Source: Candidatus Firestoneibacteriota bacterium (GTDB lineage: Bacteria; JACRDZ01). Taken from it: a stretch of 26,989 bases of DNA. Below are positions 1 to 7,520 of the stretch, in pieces (positions within the stretch are counted from its first letter, which is position 1; each line of letters starts with the position of its first letter). Location of the stretch: positions 1 to 26,989 of the forward strand of contig JACRDZ010000105.1 in NCBI GenBank assembly GCA_016212735.1. Direction: 5' to 3'. Position numbers and translations under genes: made by a program. Under the pieces are notes generated by a model. The model worked only from the letters and a program-made list of their open reading frames with translations, ran no database searches and was not told where the DNA came from.

Positions 1-329
1 AATGCTCTGGTTACTGTCCTTAGACTTACATTTCCTTTACCTTGAAAATCTTTACACATAAGGTATTTAGTCCCAAGTTTAGATGAAACTCTCTGCAATT
101 CAGCAATAATCTCTTTCTTCCTGTTTTTTTTATTTTCAGAAGATATGGGAATACTTACCTTAAGTTCAGCAGCTTTCAGTGCTTTATTCCAGGAGCCAAA
201 AGCTGTCGCGATTGTTACAACATGCATTTTACTATTATTAATAAAATTTTTACCTGTAAGGTATTTAGTCCCAAGTTTAGATGAAACTCTCTGCAATTCA
301 GCAATGATTTCTTTCTTAGTCAAATTCAT
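1..329 (-). CDS. Partial protein of HNH-associated repeats (N-terminal 109 residues)
   Basis: The minus strand is open from an ATG at 329 to the window edge, so only the N-terminus is seen. An AGAAAGAG-like ribosome site precedes the ATG. The translation starts MNLTKKEIIAELQRVSSKLG and shows one whole repeat unit ending in FGSWNKALKAAEL, then a second unit that begins KKEIIAELQRVSSKLG and runs off the end. The FGSW-xx-AL-xAAGL-type ending is the signature of the homing-endonuclease-associated repeat (HNH_repeat family), a small DNA-binding helical module usually found in tandem, often beside an HNH nuclease domain. No nuclease domain is visible here; it may lie beyond the edge or be absent. 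The plus-strand reading frame over the same bases is a shadow. I am fairly sure of the repeat family and unsure of the full product. Confidence 0.72.
   Translation of the reverse strand, partial: MNLTKKEIIAELQRVSSKLGTKYLTGKNFINNSKMHVVTIATAFGSWNKALKAAELKVSIPISSENKKNRKKEIIAELQRVSSKLGTKYLMCKDFQGKGNVSLRTVTRA
60..305. repeat. Direct duplication inside the HNH-repeat gene (60-107 and 258-305)
   Basis: The 48 bases at 60-107 are identical to those at 258-305, with only scattered changes in the next 15 bases. The period is 198 bases, exactly 66 codons, so each copy encodes the start of one protein repeat unit. The other halves of the units are diverged, which suggests recent duplication or gene conversion of part of the module. 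Confidence 0.85.
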
Positions 330-407
330 ATATTATCATCTCTTTCTAAATATATTTTAACATAAATAGATTACCCCATAAAAATTCAGTATCTAATTTT
401 TAAATTT

Positions 408-2372
408 TTACAATGCTTCTATTGAAGCAAACATTTGTTCATTGGTAAATCCTTTTATATTAATACATTGAGACGGACATGTTGCAACACATGTTCCGCA
501 TCCTCTGCAAATAGTCTCATTTACTTTGGCTACTATACGTATTTTACCATCAAGATCTTTGATCTCTTCTATAAGAATAGCTTTATACGGGCAGATTGTT
601 TTACAATTCAGACAGCCTGTACATATTGAAGTATTCACCTGTGCAATCATAGGTTCAGAAGTTAAATACTCTTTTGCAAAAAGTGAAAGAGATTTAACCG
701 CAGCTGCACCAGCCATTAGTACAGTATCAGGAATATCCTTTGCAAATTGGCAGCTTCCGCTTATGAAAATACCGGGAGTACTTTTTTCAACAGGAGCGAG
801 TTTCGGATGCAATTCTTTATAAAAACCATTTGCATCAAGAGCAACATTGAGCATTCTGGCAACTTGTACTGTATCATGACGAGGGATTACACCAGATGCC
901 AATACAACCATATCTGCATTTATCTCCATTTGTAATTCTGATAGAGTATCAAAACCTCTAACAACAAGTTTATCACCATCTTCCAAAATCTTTGATACTC
1001 TTCCGCGTATATATTTCACATGATAAGTATCCTGAACCCGTTTAACAAATTCTTCATAGTTTTTGCCTGCTGCTCTTATATCAATATAAAACACATAAAC
1101 AAAAGCATCTGGTACATGTTCTTTTAATAATAATGCCTGTTTAGCTGTATACATGCAGCATATCTTAGAACAGTAAGGTTTTCCGACTTTATCATCCCTG
1201 GACCCTACACATTGTATAAAAACAACTGTTTTAGCTTCTTTCCCGTCTGATGGACGTAGCACATGCCCCTCTGTGGGTCCGCTTGAATTAACAAGACGTT
1301 CAAATTGAATTGAATTAATAACATTCTTTATTTTTCCATATCCATATTCTCCATAAACACTATGGTCAAAAAGATCAAAACCAGTTGCAATAATAATGCT
1401 CCCGAATTTCTCATTAATAATTGAATCTTCCTGGGTAAAATCAACAGCATCTGATGGGCATATTTTTTTGCATAATCCGCATTTATTGGAAGTAAAAAAG
1501 CGGCAATTCTGCCGATCAATTATCGGGACATTCGGTACTGCTTGAGGGAAAGGTATATAAATAGCAGCTCGTTTTGATAATTTTTCATCAAATTCATGGT
1601 CAATATTAACAGGGCACTTGCTCTGACATACACCGCATCCTGTACATTTTTTCATATCTACAGACCGTGCACGCATACGTATGCTGACTTCAAAATTACC
1701 AACGTATCCTTTCACTTCTTCAACATTGGAATGAGTCAATATTTTAATCAAAGGATGATGGCTTACTTCTACCATTTTTGGAGTTAATATACATGCAGAA
1801 CAGTCAAGAGTTGGGAACGTTTTATCCAGTTGTGCCATTCTTCCGCCAATAGAAGGAGTTGTTTCTACAAGAACAACAGGATAACCAGCCTGTGCAACAT
1901 CTATTGCTGATTGAATCCCTGCAATTCCTCCTCCTATTACAAGTGTCCTGCGCTCAATAGAAACTTTTGAACATGTAAGCGATTGAGCAAAAGATATTTT
2001 CCCTATTGCAATTTTTATTATATCAATTGCTTTTTCTGTTGCCAGAGCCGGATTGTCATAATGTACCCATGAACACTGTTCCCTGATATTAGCTATTTCA
2101 AGTAAATAAGGATTTAAATCTGCTTCAAAAAGACAATTTCTAAAAGTTTTCTCATGAAGTTTAGGTGTACAGGAAGCAATAACAATGCGGTCAAGATTAT
2201 GTTCACGAATAGCATTTTTTATAATACTCTGCCCCTGCTCTGAACACATATATTTATAATCCTGTGCAAATGCTACAAGAGGATATGCAGATATTTCTTT
2301 CAATACTTTGCTTATATTGACAACTTTGGAAATATTTGTTCCGCAATGGCAGATAAAAACTCCAATTTTCAC
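408..2372 (-). CDS. hdrA: HdrA-like FAD/iron-sulfur subunit of heterodisulfide reductase
   Basis: This 654-residue protein matches the length and motif order of HdrA, the flavin subunit that in methanogens bifurcates electrons between ferredoxin and the HdrBC heterodisulfide site. Visible features are an N-terminal Cys-rich segment (CHCG at 8-11), the FAD-binding GGGIAG at 147-152, the DCSACILTPKM stretch at 190-200, ferredoxin-type clusters at 243-254 (CTGCGVCQSKCP) and 290-305 (split CX7CXXCXXXC), and two C-terminal clusters at 584-594 and 622-632. Translation starts at a GTG with an AAAGGG site just upstream. It is the last gene of hdrCBA, 49 bases after hdrB. In bacteria such sets can handle an unknown disulfide or feed electron bifurcation; no MvhD, FlpD or hydrogenase gene is in the window, so the electron partner is unknown. 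It is a cytoplasmic protein. Confidence 0.93.
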   Translation of the reverse strand: MKIGVFICHCGTNISKVVNISKVLKEISAYPLVAFAQDYKYMCSEQGQSIIKNAIREHNLDRIVIASCTPKLHEKTFRNCLFEADLNPYLLEIANIREQCSWVHYDNPALATEKAIDIIKIAIGKISFAQSLTCSKVSIERRTLVIGGGIAGIQSAIDVAQAGYPVVLVETTPSIGGRMAQLDKTFPTLDCSACILTPKMVEVSHHPLIKILTHSNVEEVKGYVGNFEVSIRMRARSVDMKKCTGCGVCQSKCPVNIDHEFDEKLSKRAAIYIPFPQAVPNVPIIDRQNCRFFTSNKCGLCKKICPSDAVDFTQEDSIINEKFGSIIIATGFDLFDHSVYGEYGYGKIKNVINSIQFERLVNSSGPTEGHVLRPSDGKEAKTVVFIQCVGSRDDKVGKPYCSKICCMYTAKQALLLKEHVPDAFVYVFYIDIRAAGKNYEEFVKRVQDTYHVKYIRGRVSKILEDGDKLVVRGFDTLSELQMEINADMVVLASGVIPRHDTVQVARMLNVALDANGFYKELHPKLAPVEKSTPGIFISGSCQFAKDIPDTVLMAGAAAVKSLSLFAKEYLTSEPMIAQVNTSICTGCLNCKTICPYKAILIEEIKDLDGKIRIVAKVNETICRGCGTCVATCPSQCINIKGFTNEQMFASIEAL

Positions 2373-2421
2373 AATAGTCCCTTTCTCTTAAACATTTGAC
2401 ATTTAGAAATTAGGCATTTAT

Positions 2422-3291
2422 CTAAATGAATCCTTTTCTCTTTAAAAGAGGTAAAGGATCAACAATATGTTTATCTAAAGCCAGATTCTGATGCTCTTCA
2501 CCTAAAGCAATGGCTAGAAGCTCGGGAAAATAAAATATAGGTAAATGAAATTTATCATTATAAAATTTATCAATTTCAAGCTGTCTCAAATCTAGATTTG
2601 CATGACATAGCGGACATGCAACAATTATACATTCTGCTCCATTATCACGAGCAGATTTTAGAATTTTCCCGGATAATTGTAATGATATTTTAGGTTCAGA
2701 TACTCCAAAACTTGCACCGCAGCATTCAGTTTTGTATGGCCATGATACAGGAGTCGCACCGGTAATTTCTATTATGTTATCCATCATTTTAGGATTTTCA
2801 ACTAAATCATTTTCCAGCATCCCTTCTGGTCTTGATAAAAGACATCCATAATAGCAAGCTGCTTTTAGCCCTTGTAAAGATTTTTTTAACTTTGATGCAA
2901 TAATTTCTGTCTTTACATCCTCTATTATTACTTCAAGTAAATGTCTTATGCGAATTTTCCCGGTTAGTTGGCTTTCTATTAAATTTTCTATTTCGATTTT
3001 GCTTTCAGGTTTTTTTTCAAGAAAAATATTAGTTGTTTTTAATCTGTTATAACAAGCTGCGCATGCAACAACTAAATCCCTGTTGTATTTCAAAGCTTCT
3101 GTAATTGTAAGGGCTGAAATAGCTAAACCTGCTTTTTCATCAGGAAGATGAGCAGGGCTGGCACCGCAGCATACCCAGTTCGGAAGTTCAATAAAATTCA
3201 AATTAAGTTTGTATAATAATCTTTCTATTGCCTGAGCATAATCCCGCGCTGTTCCTTTAAGAGAACAACCAGGATAATAAGAATATTCCAT
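2422..3291 (-). CDS. hdrB: HdrB-like catalytic subunit with two CCG domains
   Basis: The 289-residue product has both cysteine-rich CCG domains of HdrB, which in methanogens hold two non-cubane [4Fe-4S] clusters that reduce the CoM-S-S-CoB disulfide. Domain 1 shows C9, C41-C42-G43, C77 and C80. Domain 2 shows C150, C190-C191-G192, C226 and C229. The set of ten cysteines is intact and their spacing is close to that of the archaeal enzyme, so the active site is probably functional. An AAAGGGAT ribosome site precedes the ATG. It lies between hdrC and hdrA on the same strand. Bacteria without CoM and CoB use this fold on other disulfides, so the substrate here is not known. Confidence 0.93.
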   Translation of the reverse strand: MEYSYYPGCSLKGTARDYAQAIERLLYKLNLNFIELPNWVCCGASPAHLPDEKAGLAISALTITEALKYNRDLVVACAACYNRLKTTNIFLEKKPESKIEIENLIESQLTGKIRIRHLLEVIIEDVKTEIIASKLKKSLQGLKAACYYGCLLSRPEGMLENDLVENPKMMDNIIEITGATPVSWPYKTECCGASFGVSEPKISLQLSGKILKSARDNGAECIIVACPLCHANLDLRQLEIDKFYNDKFHLPIFYFPELLAIALGEEHQNLALDKHIVDPLPLLKRKGFI

Positions 3292-3319
3292 AAATTATCC
3301 CTTTTTATTAAGATTTATC

Positions 3320-3374
3320 TTCAGCCTTCAGCTTTGAGCCTTCAACCTTGAGCTTTCAGCTTTCAACTTTGAGC
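3320..3374. repeat. Degenerate tandem CAGCTTTGAGC-type repeat
   Basis: Five imperfect units of the type TTCAGC(C/TTTGAGC) and TTCAACCTTGAGC follow each other between hdrB and hdrC. The right end runs into the last codons and stop of hdrC, so the last residues (KAQS) are encoded by the repeat. A second copy of the same sequence family lies at 11341-11368. This is a dispersed intergenic repeat of unknown role. Confidence 0.65.
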
Positions 3375-3890
3375 TTTTTGCATCTTTGCAACCAGTTTTG
3401 CAATTTTCTGTGTGTGTACTTTTTCTGCTTTTGCCAGTTTGCCTTTTTCTAATAATATTGGTAAAAGAGAAATATCCTTAAAATATTTGCCGGTTTTAAT
3501 ATTAAAATCCATTACAGCAGAAAATTCATTCAATCGATCATGTTTTGTTATGTTTTCAAAAAATATCTCATCAAAAATATGTGTATCTTTATCTATAGGA
3601 ATTATTTTTTCTATAAGTGCTATTGTTCTAACTGTATTTATAACTCTTAAAACATCGATCTGACGCGGACATCTAACTGAACAGGTTACGCAAGCCGCAC
3701 ATTTCCAGATAGTATTAGCTTTTAATGCTCTCTCTTTGAAATTCAATTGAATTAATCTCATTAGTTTGGAAGGAGGTGTATCCATAAATGATGAAAAAAC
3801 ACAGCCAGCAGAACATTTACCGCACTGATAGCAGCTTAAAACATTTATACCTGTTCGAGCATCTATCTCTTTCCAGAATTCGGTTGACAT
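3363..3890 (-). CDS. hdrC: HdrC-like iron-sulfur subunit
   Basis: HdrC carries electrons from HdrA to HdrB through two [4Fe-4S] clusters. Both motifs are here: C20-C23-C26-C30 (CYQCGKCSAGC) and C64-C67-C70-C74 (CAACVTCSVRCP), in a 175-residue protein of normal size. A longer frame opens at a TTG at 3905, but a GTGGAG ribosome site lies inside that extension, 7 bases before the ATG at 3890, so I take 3890 as the start (MSTEFWKEID). It is the first gene of hdrCBA, with a 71-base gap to hdrB that is filled by a tandem repeat. The stop codon lies in that repeat. Confidence 0.92.
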   Translation of the reverse strand: MSTEFWKEIDARTGINVLSCYQCGKCSAGCVFSSFMDTPPSKLMRLIQLNFKERALKANTIWKCAACVTCSVRCPRQIDVLRVINTVRTIALIEKIIPIDKDTHIFDEIFFENITKHDRLNEFSAVMDFNIKTGKYFKDISLLPILLEKGKLAKAEKVHTQKIAKLVAKMQKAQS

Positions 3891-3944
3891 TAAATTTCTC
3901 CACAAGAATTTTATTTTACATCAAGAGGAATTATCAGTTAAAAA

Positions 3945-3973
3945 ATTATATAATATTTTTAACATATATACAA
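3945..3973 (-). promoter_or_regulatory. Predicted sigma-70-type promoter of hdrCBA
   Basis: On the minus strand TTGTAT (3973-3968) is followed after 17 bases by a perfect TATAAT (3950-3945). The predicted start of transcription is about 45-50 bases before the hdrC ATG. The -35 box is only a 3/6 match and the area is very AT-rich, so confidence is moderate. Confidence 0.5.
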
Positions 3974-4001
3974 TTTTTTTTCAACTTTAATAAATTAACC
4001 T

Positions 4002-4218
4002 CAGAAATTCCCAGAAATCTAAAAAATGAACCACAGAGCACACTGAGATATATTTATAATTTAAAACTCTGTGTCCTCAAATTAAATCTTCCTTAAAAAA
4101 GCCTTATATTCCACGATCTTTCTTATTTTTATTTGAGAACACTGAGTAATAAATAAAAATAAAATAAAAATACTCTGTGTTCTCTGTGGTTCATTTTTTC
4201 GGTTTTGGGGAATTTCTG
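4002..4218. repeat. Nested inverted-repeat element with CACAGAG arms
   Basis: The outer arms 4002-4050 and 4171-4218 are near-perfect inverted copies of about 48 bases, beginning CAGAAATTCCC and containing AAAAAATGAACCACAGAG. Inside is a second inverted pair, 4066-4082 and 4131-4147 (ACTCTGTG-type). No reading frame is present. The element sits between the divergent promoters of hdrCBA and the lipoprotein gene, overlapping neither. A shorter relative is at 8562-8690. It looks like a non-autonomous mobile or REP-like element, and transcribed from either side it would fold into a long hairpin. Confidence 0.8.
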
Positions 4219-4235
4219 TTGTAACTAATTTAGAC

Positions 4236-4264
4236 TTGAAATTGTAATAATATTATTATATAAT
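4236..4264 (+). promoter_or_regulatory. Strong sigma-70-type promoter of the PKD lipoprotein gene
   Basis: TTGAAA (4236-4241) and a perfect TATAAT (4259-4264) are separated by exactly 17 bases, giving a predicted leader of about 52 bases before the ATG at 4323. The leader ends in a very strong GGAGGAGGTG ribosome site. The promoter starts 18 bases after the inverted-repeat element ends. Confidence 0.7.
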
Positions 4265-4322
4265 AAAAGAATCTTTTATTTTAGTAAACAAAATTTTAAT
4301 TTGGGAGGAGGTGAAAATATAA

Positions 4323-5417
4323 ATGTTTAAAAAATCACTAAACACCTTTTGGATGACAGCAATACTTATTCTCTCTTTGGGTTTTGCTCTTGCATGTGTT
4401 CCAACTCCAGACGATAAGAAACCACCAACTGTTACTTTAACTGCAAATCCTACTACTGGAGAGGAGCCTCTTACAGTAAATTTCACTGCAAATGCTTCTG
4501 ATCCTGATGGTTCTGTTACCAATTATGAATGGACTTTTGGTGATGGGAAAACAAATTCTGGCACCACAAATACCACAAGTCATATTTATGATAATGAAGG
4601 TACATATTCTGCTTCTGTGAAAGTTACTGATAATGATGGGAAGACTGCTTCAAGCAATGTTACAATTACTGTGACTGCTCCTAAATTACAAGGCACTACA
4701 TGGACAATAGATGGAGAATTTTTTGATGACTATTCTGGTGAAACTATCGGTTATACAGAAACTACCACTTTCAACAATAATGATACATTTGATAAAACAA
4801 TTGATTATGATAATGGTAGTTCTGCTGATTTGTCCGGTGAATTTGAGATATCAAATAATAGACTTACTTTAACTTATACTCAAATTGGAGGAAATGATGT
4901 ACCAAAAGGTTCTTTGGTAACTGAAGCCCCTTTTAAAATCTATAAAAAACACCTTGGGTACCCGTCTTTTCATGTAGACCAATCAGGTTCAGATGGTATT
5001 GGCCCTATAGGAGAGTATAGTACAGATATGGAAATCACAACCCCTGTTTATAGCAGTAATTACAAATCAAAAAGTAATTTTGCAAAAATAATACATTCAT
5101 ATTGTAAAAATAAGGTAAATATCTCTGCTACTACTGGAACAACAACTGTAACAACTACTATGGATTTTCAACTTAAAGATGATGGAACTTATAATTTTGA
5201 GCAAATATCTAAAGAATCTGGTTCTACATATTCATATTCTGAAAAAGGAACATGGGAAAATAATTCAGATGATACAATTACAGTTACAGTAACTGAAATG
5301 AGTGATGATGAAGGTACATGGAAACCTAATGAACCTATTGTATATACAGTACCTTTTATTCCTGCAGGTAATGATACAGTTCTTGCTGGTAATGAAGCTG
5401 TATATGATGAAAAATAG
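4323..5417 (+). CDS. Outer-surface lipoprotein with one PKD domain
   Basis: The 364-residue product begins with a lipoprotein signal peptide whose lipobox FALAC puts the lipidated cysteine at residue 25. Residues about 36-118 form one PKD domain, an Ig-like fold, recognisable by DPDGS, YEWTFGDG and the closing HIYDNEGTYSASVKVTDNDG. The rest holds two similar beta-rich stretches (about 122-180 and 265-335), each opening with a short lead-in and a TTxTFNNNDTF or TTTMDFQLKDDGTY pattern, which recalls the lipocalin-like folds of small bacterial lipoproteins; this part I cannot name. It is predicted to be membrane-attached on the periplasmic or outer face. It has its own promoter and terminator, so it is monocistronic. 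No catalytic residues are evident; an adhesion or envelope role is only an inference. Confidence 0.82.
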   Translation: MFKKSLNTFWMTAILILSLGFALACVPTPDDKKPPTVTLTANPTTGEEPLTVNFTANASDPDGSVTNYEWTFGDGKTNSGTTNTTSHIYDNEGTYSASVKVTDNDGKTASSNVTITVTAPKLQGTTWTIDGEFFDDYSGETIGYTETTTFNNNDTFDKTIDYDNGSSADLSGEFEISNNRLTLTYTQIGGNDVPKGSLVTEAPFKIYKKHLGYPSFHVDQSGSDGIGPIGEYSTDMEITTPVYSSNYKSKSNFAKIIHSYCKNKVNISATTGTTTVTTTMDFQLKDDGTYNFEQISKESGSTYSYSEKGTWENNSDDTITVTVTEMSDDEGTWKPNEPIVYTVPFIPAGNDTVLAGNEAVYDEK

Positions 5418-5450
5418 TAATTGATTCATATTGAATTAAGTTCAAGAAAT

Positions 5451-5483
5451 AAAAAAGGAAGGGTTATAAACCCTTCCTTTTTT
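5451..5483 (+). terminator. Rho-independent terminator of the lipoprotein gene
   Basis: A perfect 15-base-pair stem (5451-5465 with 5469-5483) around a 3-base loop has a GGAAGGG core and ends in a T6 run. It starts 33 bases after the lipoprotein stop. It also lies inside the upstream part of an open frame that continues into the next gene, which rules out that longer start. Confidence 0.9.
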
Positions 5484-5498
5484 AAATACAGGAGGTTT

Positions 5499-6842
5499 AT
5501 GAAAAAAAATATTTTTTTAATAATAATTAATTTTTTTTTCATCTTTTTTACCCCTATTCTTGCTCAAGAAGAAATTGCTGAAACAACTGCTATAACTGCC
5601 ATAGATACTGCTGTGGACACAACGATAAACATCCCATCTTTTCAACTATGGAAAAGGTTAAAAGTAAAAGTTAAAAATGATTCAACTCTATTAATATATG
5701 CATTTAAAACAGATATAAAAGAAATCTTAAATGAGATTGATATACAAAGTAAAAGATATAATTTTAAATATGATAGTACAGTTTCTGGTATCAGTCCCGA
5801 AATTTCAATGCAGAAAGAGAATCTCGATATTGCAATAGACCTGATTTTGAAAAAAAATAATTTATATAAAGAAATGTTTTTTGATTCAGCTTCAAAAATC
5901 GATTTTTATAGAATTAAAACAGTTACCCCAATAATAGAAAAAGCTACTACTGCATACGAACTTTCGTTAGAAGAAAAATTAAAAAATAGTTCAAATGTTG
6001 ATGTTTATCAAAATACAATAAAAGAAATGAAAGATAACAGTAAAAAATCTATTCCAATATTAATTGGTTTCCTTAAAGGGGAAGATAAAGAACTGCGTAA
6101 AACTGCTGCATTTGTACTTGGAGAAATAAACTCAAATGAGACCCTTCCTGCTTTATTTGTAGTATTTAAAGAGGATCCTGATTATAGTGTAAAAAATTCT
6201 GTTATTGAAGCACTGTATAAAATGGCAAAATATAAAACAGAAATACTGCCGGAGCTTTTGAATGTGTTTAATGCATCCAGTGATGATTTAACCAGACTTC
6301 AGGCAATGCTTGGATATTTAAAAATCAATAATAATAATAATGAAAAAAATAATTTCCTCCACGATATTTTGAATGATAAAAGCGGAATTATAAGAATGAA
6401 AGCAGCTGATTTCATAATATCACAAGGTGACAGATCAGTTGTTTCAATGGCAAAAAATGATATAAAAAGTTCTGACCCATATGTACGGAAACTGGCAGTG
6501 GAAGTCTTAGGAAAATCACAGGATATGCGTAATATGCCATTTATTAAAGATGCTATGGTGGATCCTGACAGCGACGTACGTAATAAAGCCAAACTGGCAT
6601 CACGCAGATTAGAGTATTCCAGTGTAGTATTTCATGCTGCAGATGATATTTCTAAAATAAACTATTTACGCGAAATTCTGGTAAATGAATCATATCGTGA
6701 AGTTAAATATTGGGCAGCAAAAGAAATGATAAATCTTGGAACAACAGGAGTAGACGCATTAAAGGAAATAGCAAAAAAGCCCGAAAATTACGGGAACGAA
6801 GCATCATTTATCGCATCAAAAGCGTTGAATTCTCCTAAATAA
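5499..6842 (+). CDS. Secreted HEAT-repeat protein with an STN-like N-terminal domain
   Basis: The frame is open from 5421, but that extension crosses a terminator; the ATG at 5499 has an AGGAGG site 4 bases upstream and starts a clear signal peptide (MKKNIFLIII to PILA, cleavage after about residue 22), giving 447 residues. Residues about 54-142 resemble the short STN or secretin N-terminal fold: an IKEILNEI helix, a Y-KY-D strand and a DIAIDLILKKNNL helix. From about 170 to the end, alpha-solenoid HEAT or PBS-lyase-like repeats follow, with recurring patterns such as ELRKTAAFVLGEI, YVRKLAVEVLGKS and DVRNKAKLASRRL. The protein should act in the periplasm or outer envelope as a scaffold. No catalytic motif is seen. 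It follows the lipoprotein gene on the same strand but after a terminator, and no clear promoter was found for it. Confidence 0.8.
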   Translation: MKKNIFLIIINFFFIFFTPILAQEEIAETTAITAIDTAVDTTINIPSFQLWKRLKVKVKNDSTLLIYAFKTDIKEILNEIDIQSKRYNFKYDSTVSGISPEISMQKENLDIAIDLILKKNNLYKEMFFDSASKIDFYRIKTVTPIIEKATTAYELSLEEKLKNSSNVDVYQNTIKEMKDNSKKSIPILIGFLKGEDKELRKTAAFVLGEINSNETLPALFVVFKEDPDYSVKNSVIEALYKMAKYKTEILPELLNVFNASSDDLTRLQAMLGYLKINNNNNEKNNFLHDILNDKSGIIRMKAADFIISQGDRSVVSMAKNDIKSSDPYVRKLAVEVLGKSQDMRNMPFIKDAMVDPDSDVRNKAKLASRRLEYSSVVFHAADDISKINYLREILVNESYREVKYWAAKEMINLGTTGVDALKEIAKKPENYGNEASFIASKALNSPK

Positions 6843-6855
6843 AGGATGCGCCTTG

Positions 6856-6887
6856 AAGTACAGACGCAAAATTTTGCGTCTGTACTT
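6856..6887. terminator. Perfect 32-base palindrome between convergent genes
   Basis: AAGTACAGACGCAAAA is followed directly by its exact complement. It lies 14 bases after the HEAT-gene stop and 12 bases before the TPR-gene stop on the other strand, the place for a bidirectional terminator. There is no good T-run on either side, and a core of the type AGACGCAAAATTTTGCGTCT recurs as a dispersed repeat in other genomes as I recall, so a REP-like repeat serving as terminator is an equal reading. Confidence 0.6.
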
Positions 6888-6898
6888 AGTAAGTTTCT

Positions 6899-7366
6899 TT
6901 ATAATGCTTTTAATCTGTTTTTTGCTTCTTTGTAAAATTCTTCTTCAAAAGACTTCTGTTGTAATAATTCAGTATCTTTTTTTGAAAATATGTCCTCATA
7001 TAAGCTAATATATCCTTTGTAATATTCACGCGCTTTTGCTTTATCATTAAATTCTTCATGAATCAGAGCCAGGTTATAATAAGACCCCATATGTTTTTCA
7101 TCAATTTTTATTGCATTTTTAAATCTTCTCACTGCTTCTTTTAAATCATTTTCACTTATTGCTTTTACTCCAAGATTATAGTTATCAATTGAAGTAGCTG
7201 GTTCAAAACCAAGTAATTTTTCATATTCTATTCTAAGATTATCCGGCAGACTATAAAGTAAAATAAGCCCATATTGATCATAAGCTTTATTTGCATTGCT
7301 TTTCATTGCTTCAGAAAAATCAATAATTTCTTTATCAAGGATAATCTTATTCTGTTTTTCCGTCAT
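6899..7366 (-). CDS. Small TPR protein
   Basis: This 155-residue protein has about two tetratricopeptide repeats at residues 61-130 (DNYNLGVKAISENDLKEAVRRF and GSYYNLALIHEEFNDKAKAR give the W/Y-x2-LG-x3-Y and A-x3-Y patterns). No signal peptide or membrane segment is seen, so it is probably cytoplasmic. It has an AAAGGGG ribosome site, follows the 29-residue ribosomal peptide by 31 bases, and is the last gene of the galT group. TPRs mediate protein-protein contacts; the partner cannot be told from the sequence. Confidence 0.72.
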   Translation of the reverse strand: MTEKQNKIILDKEIIDFSEAMKSNANKAYDQYGLILLYSLPDNLRIEYEKLLGFEPATSIDNYNLGVKAISENDLKEAVRRFKNAIKIDEKHMGSYYNLALIHEEFNDKAKAREYYKGYISLYEDIFSKKDTELLQQKSFEEEFYKEAKNRLKAL

Positions 7367-7397
7367 TATTTATATCCCCTTTCAAACTAAGGTAATT

Positions 7398-7487
7398 CTA
7401 TTTTCTCTTATGTCTATTTAATCTTCTTCTCTTTTTTAATTTATGTTTATTCATTTTTTTCTTTTTTCTTTTACGACCACATGGCAT
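7398..7487 (-). CDS. 29-residue bS22/COX24-type small ribosomal subunit peptide
   Basis: A minus-strand ATG at 7487 with an AGGAGG site 8 bases upstream opens a 29-codon frame ending in TAG at 7398. The product starts MPCGRKRKKKKMNKH and continues with KRRRLNRHKRK, so nearly every residue is Lys, Arg, His or Asn. It fits the AURKAIP1/COX24 family (DUF1713), whose mitochondrial member is mS38 and whose mycobacterial member bS22 binds the small ribosomal subunit near the decoding site. The gene is between galT (33 bases) and the TPR gene (31 bases), probably cotranscribed. It is too short for ordinary gene finders and is likely missed in automatic annotation. Confidence 0.85.
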   Translation of the reverse strand: MPCGRKRKKKKMNKHKLKKRRRLNRHKRK

Positions 7488-7520
7488 TAGGTATCCTCCT
7501 TTCAAAAAAAATTTAAATAT

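Noticed and set aside
145..360. Plus-strand 71-codon frame at the left edge
   Set aside because: It is antisense to the HNH-repeat gene and includes the repeated 48-base block; the minus-strand frame has the family motif and a ribosome site.
4256..4522. Minus-strand 88-codon frame
   Set aside because: It overlaps the PKD lipoprotein gene and its promoter, and its sequence is a shadow of the repeated Thr/Gly codons.
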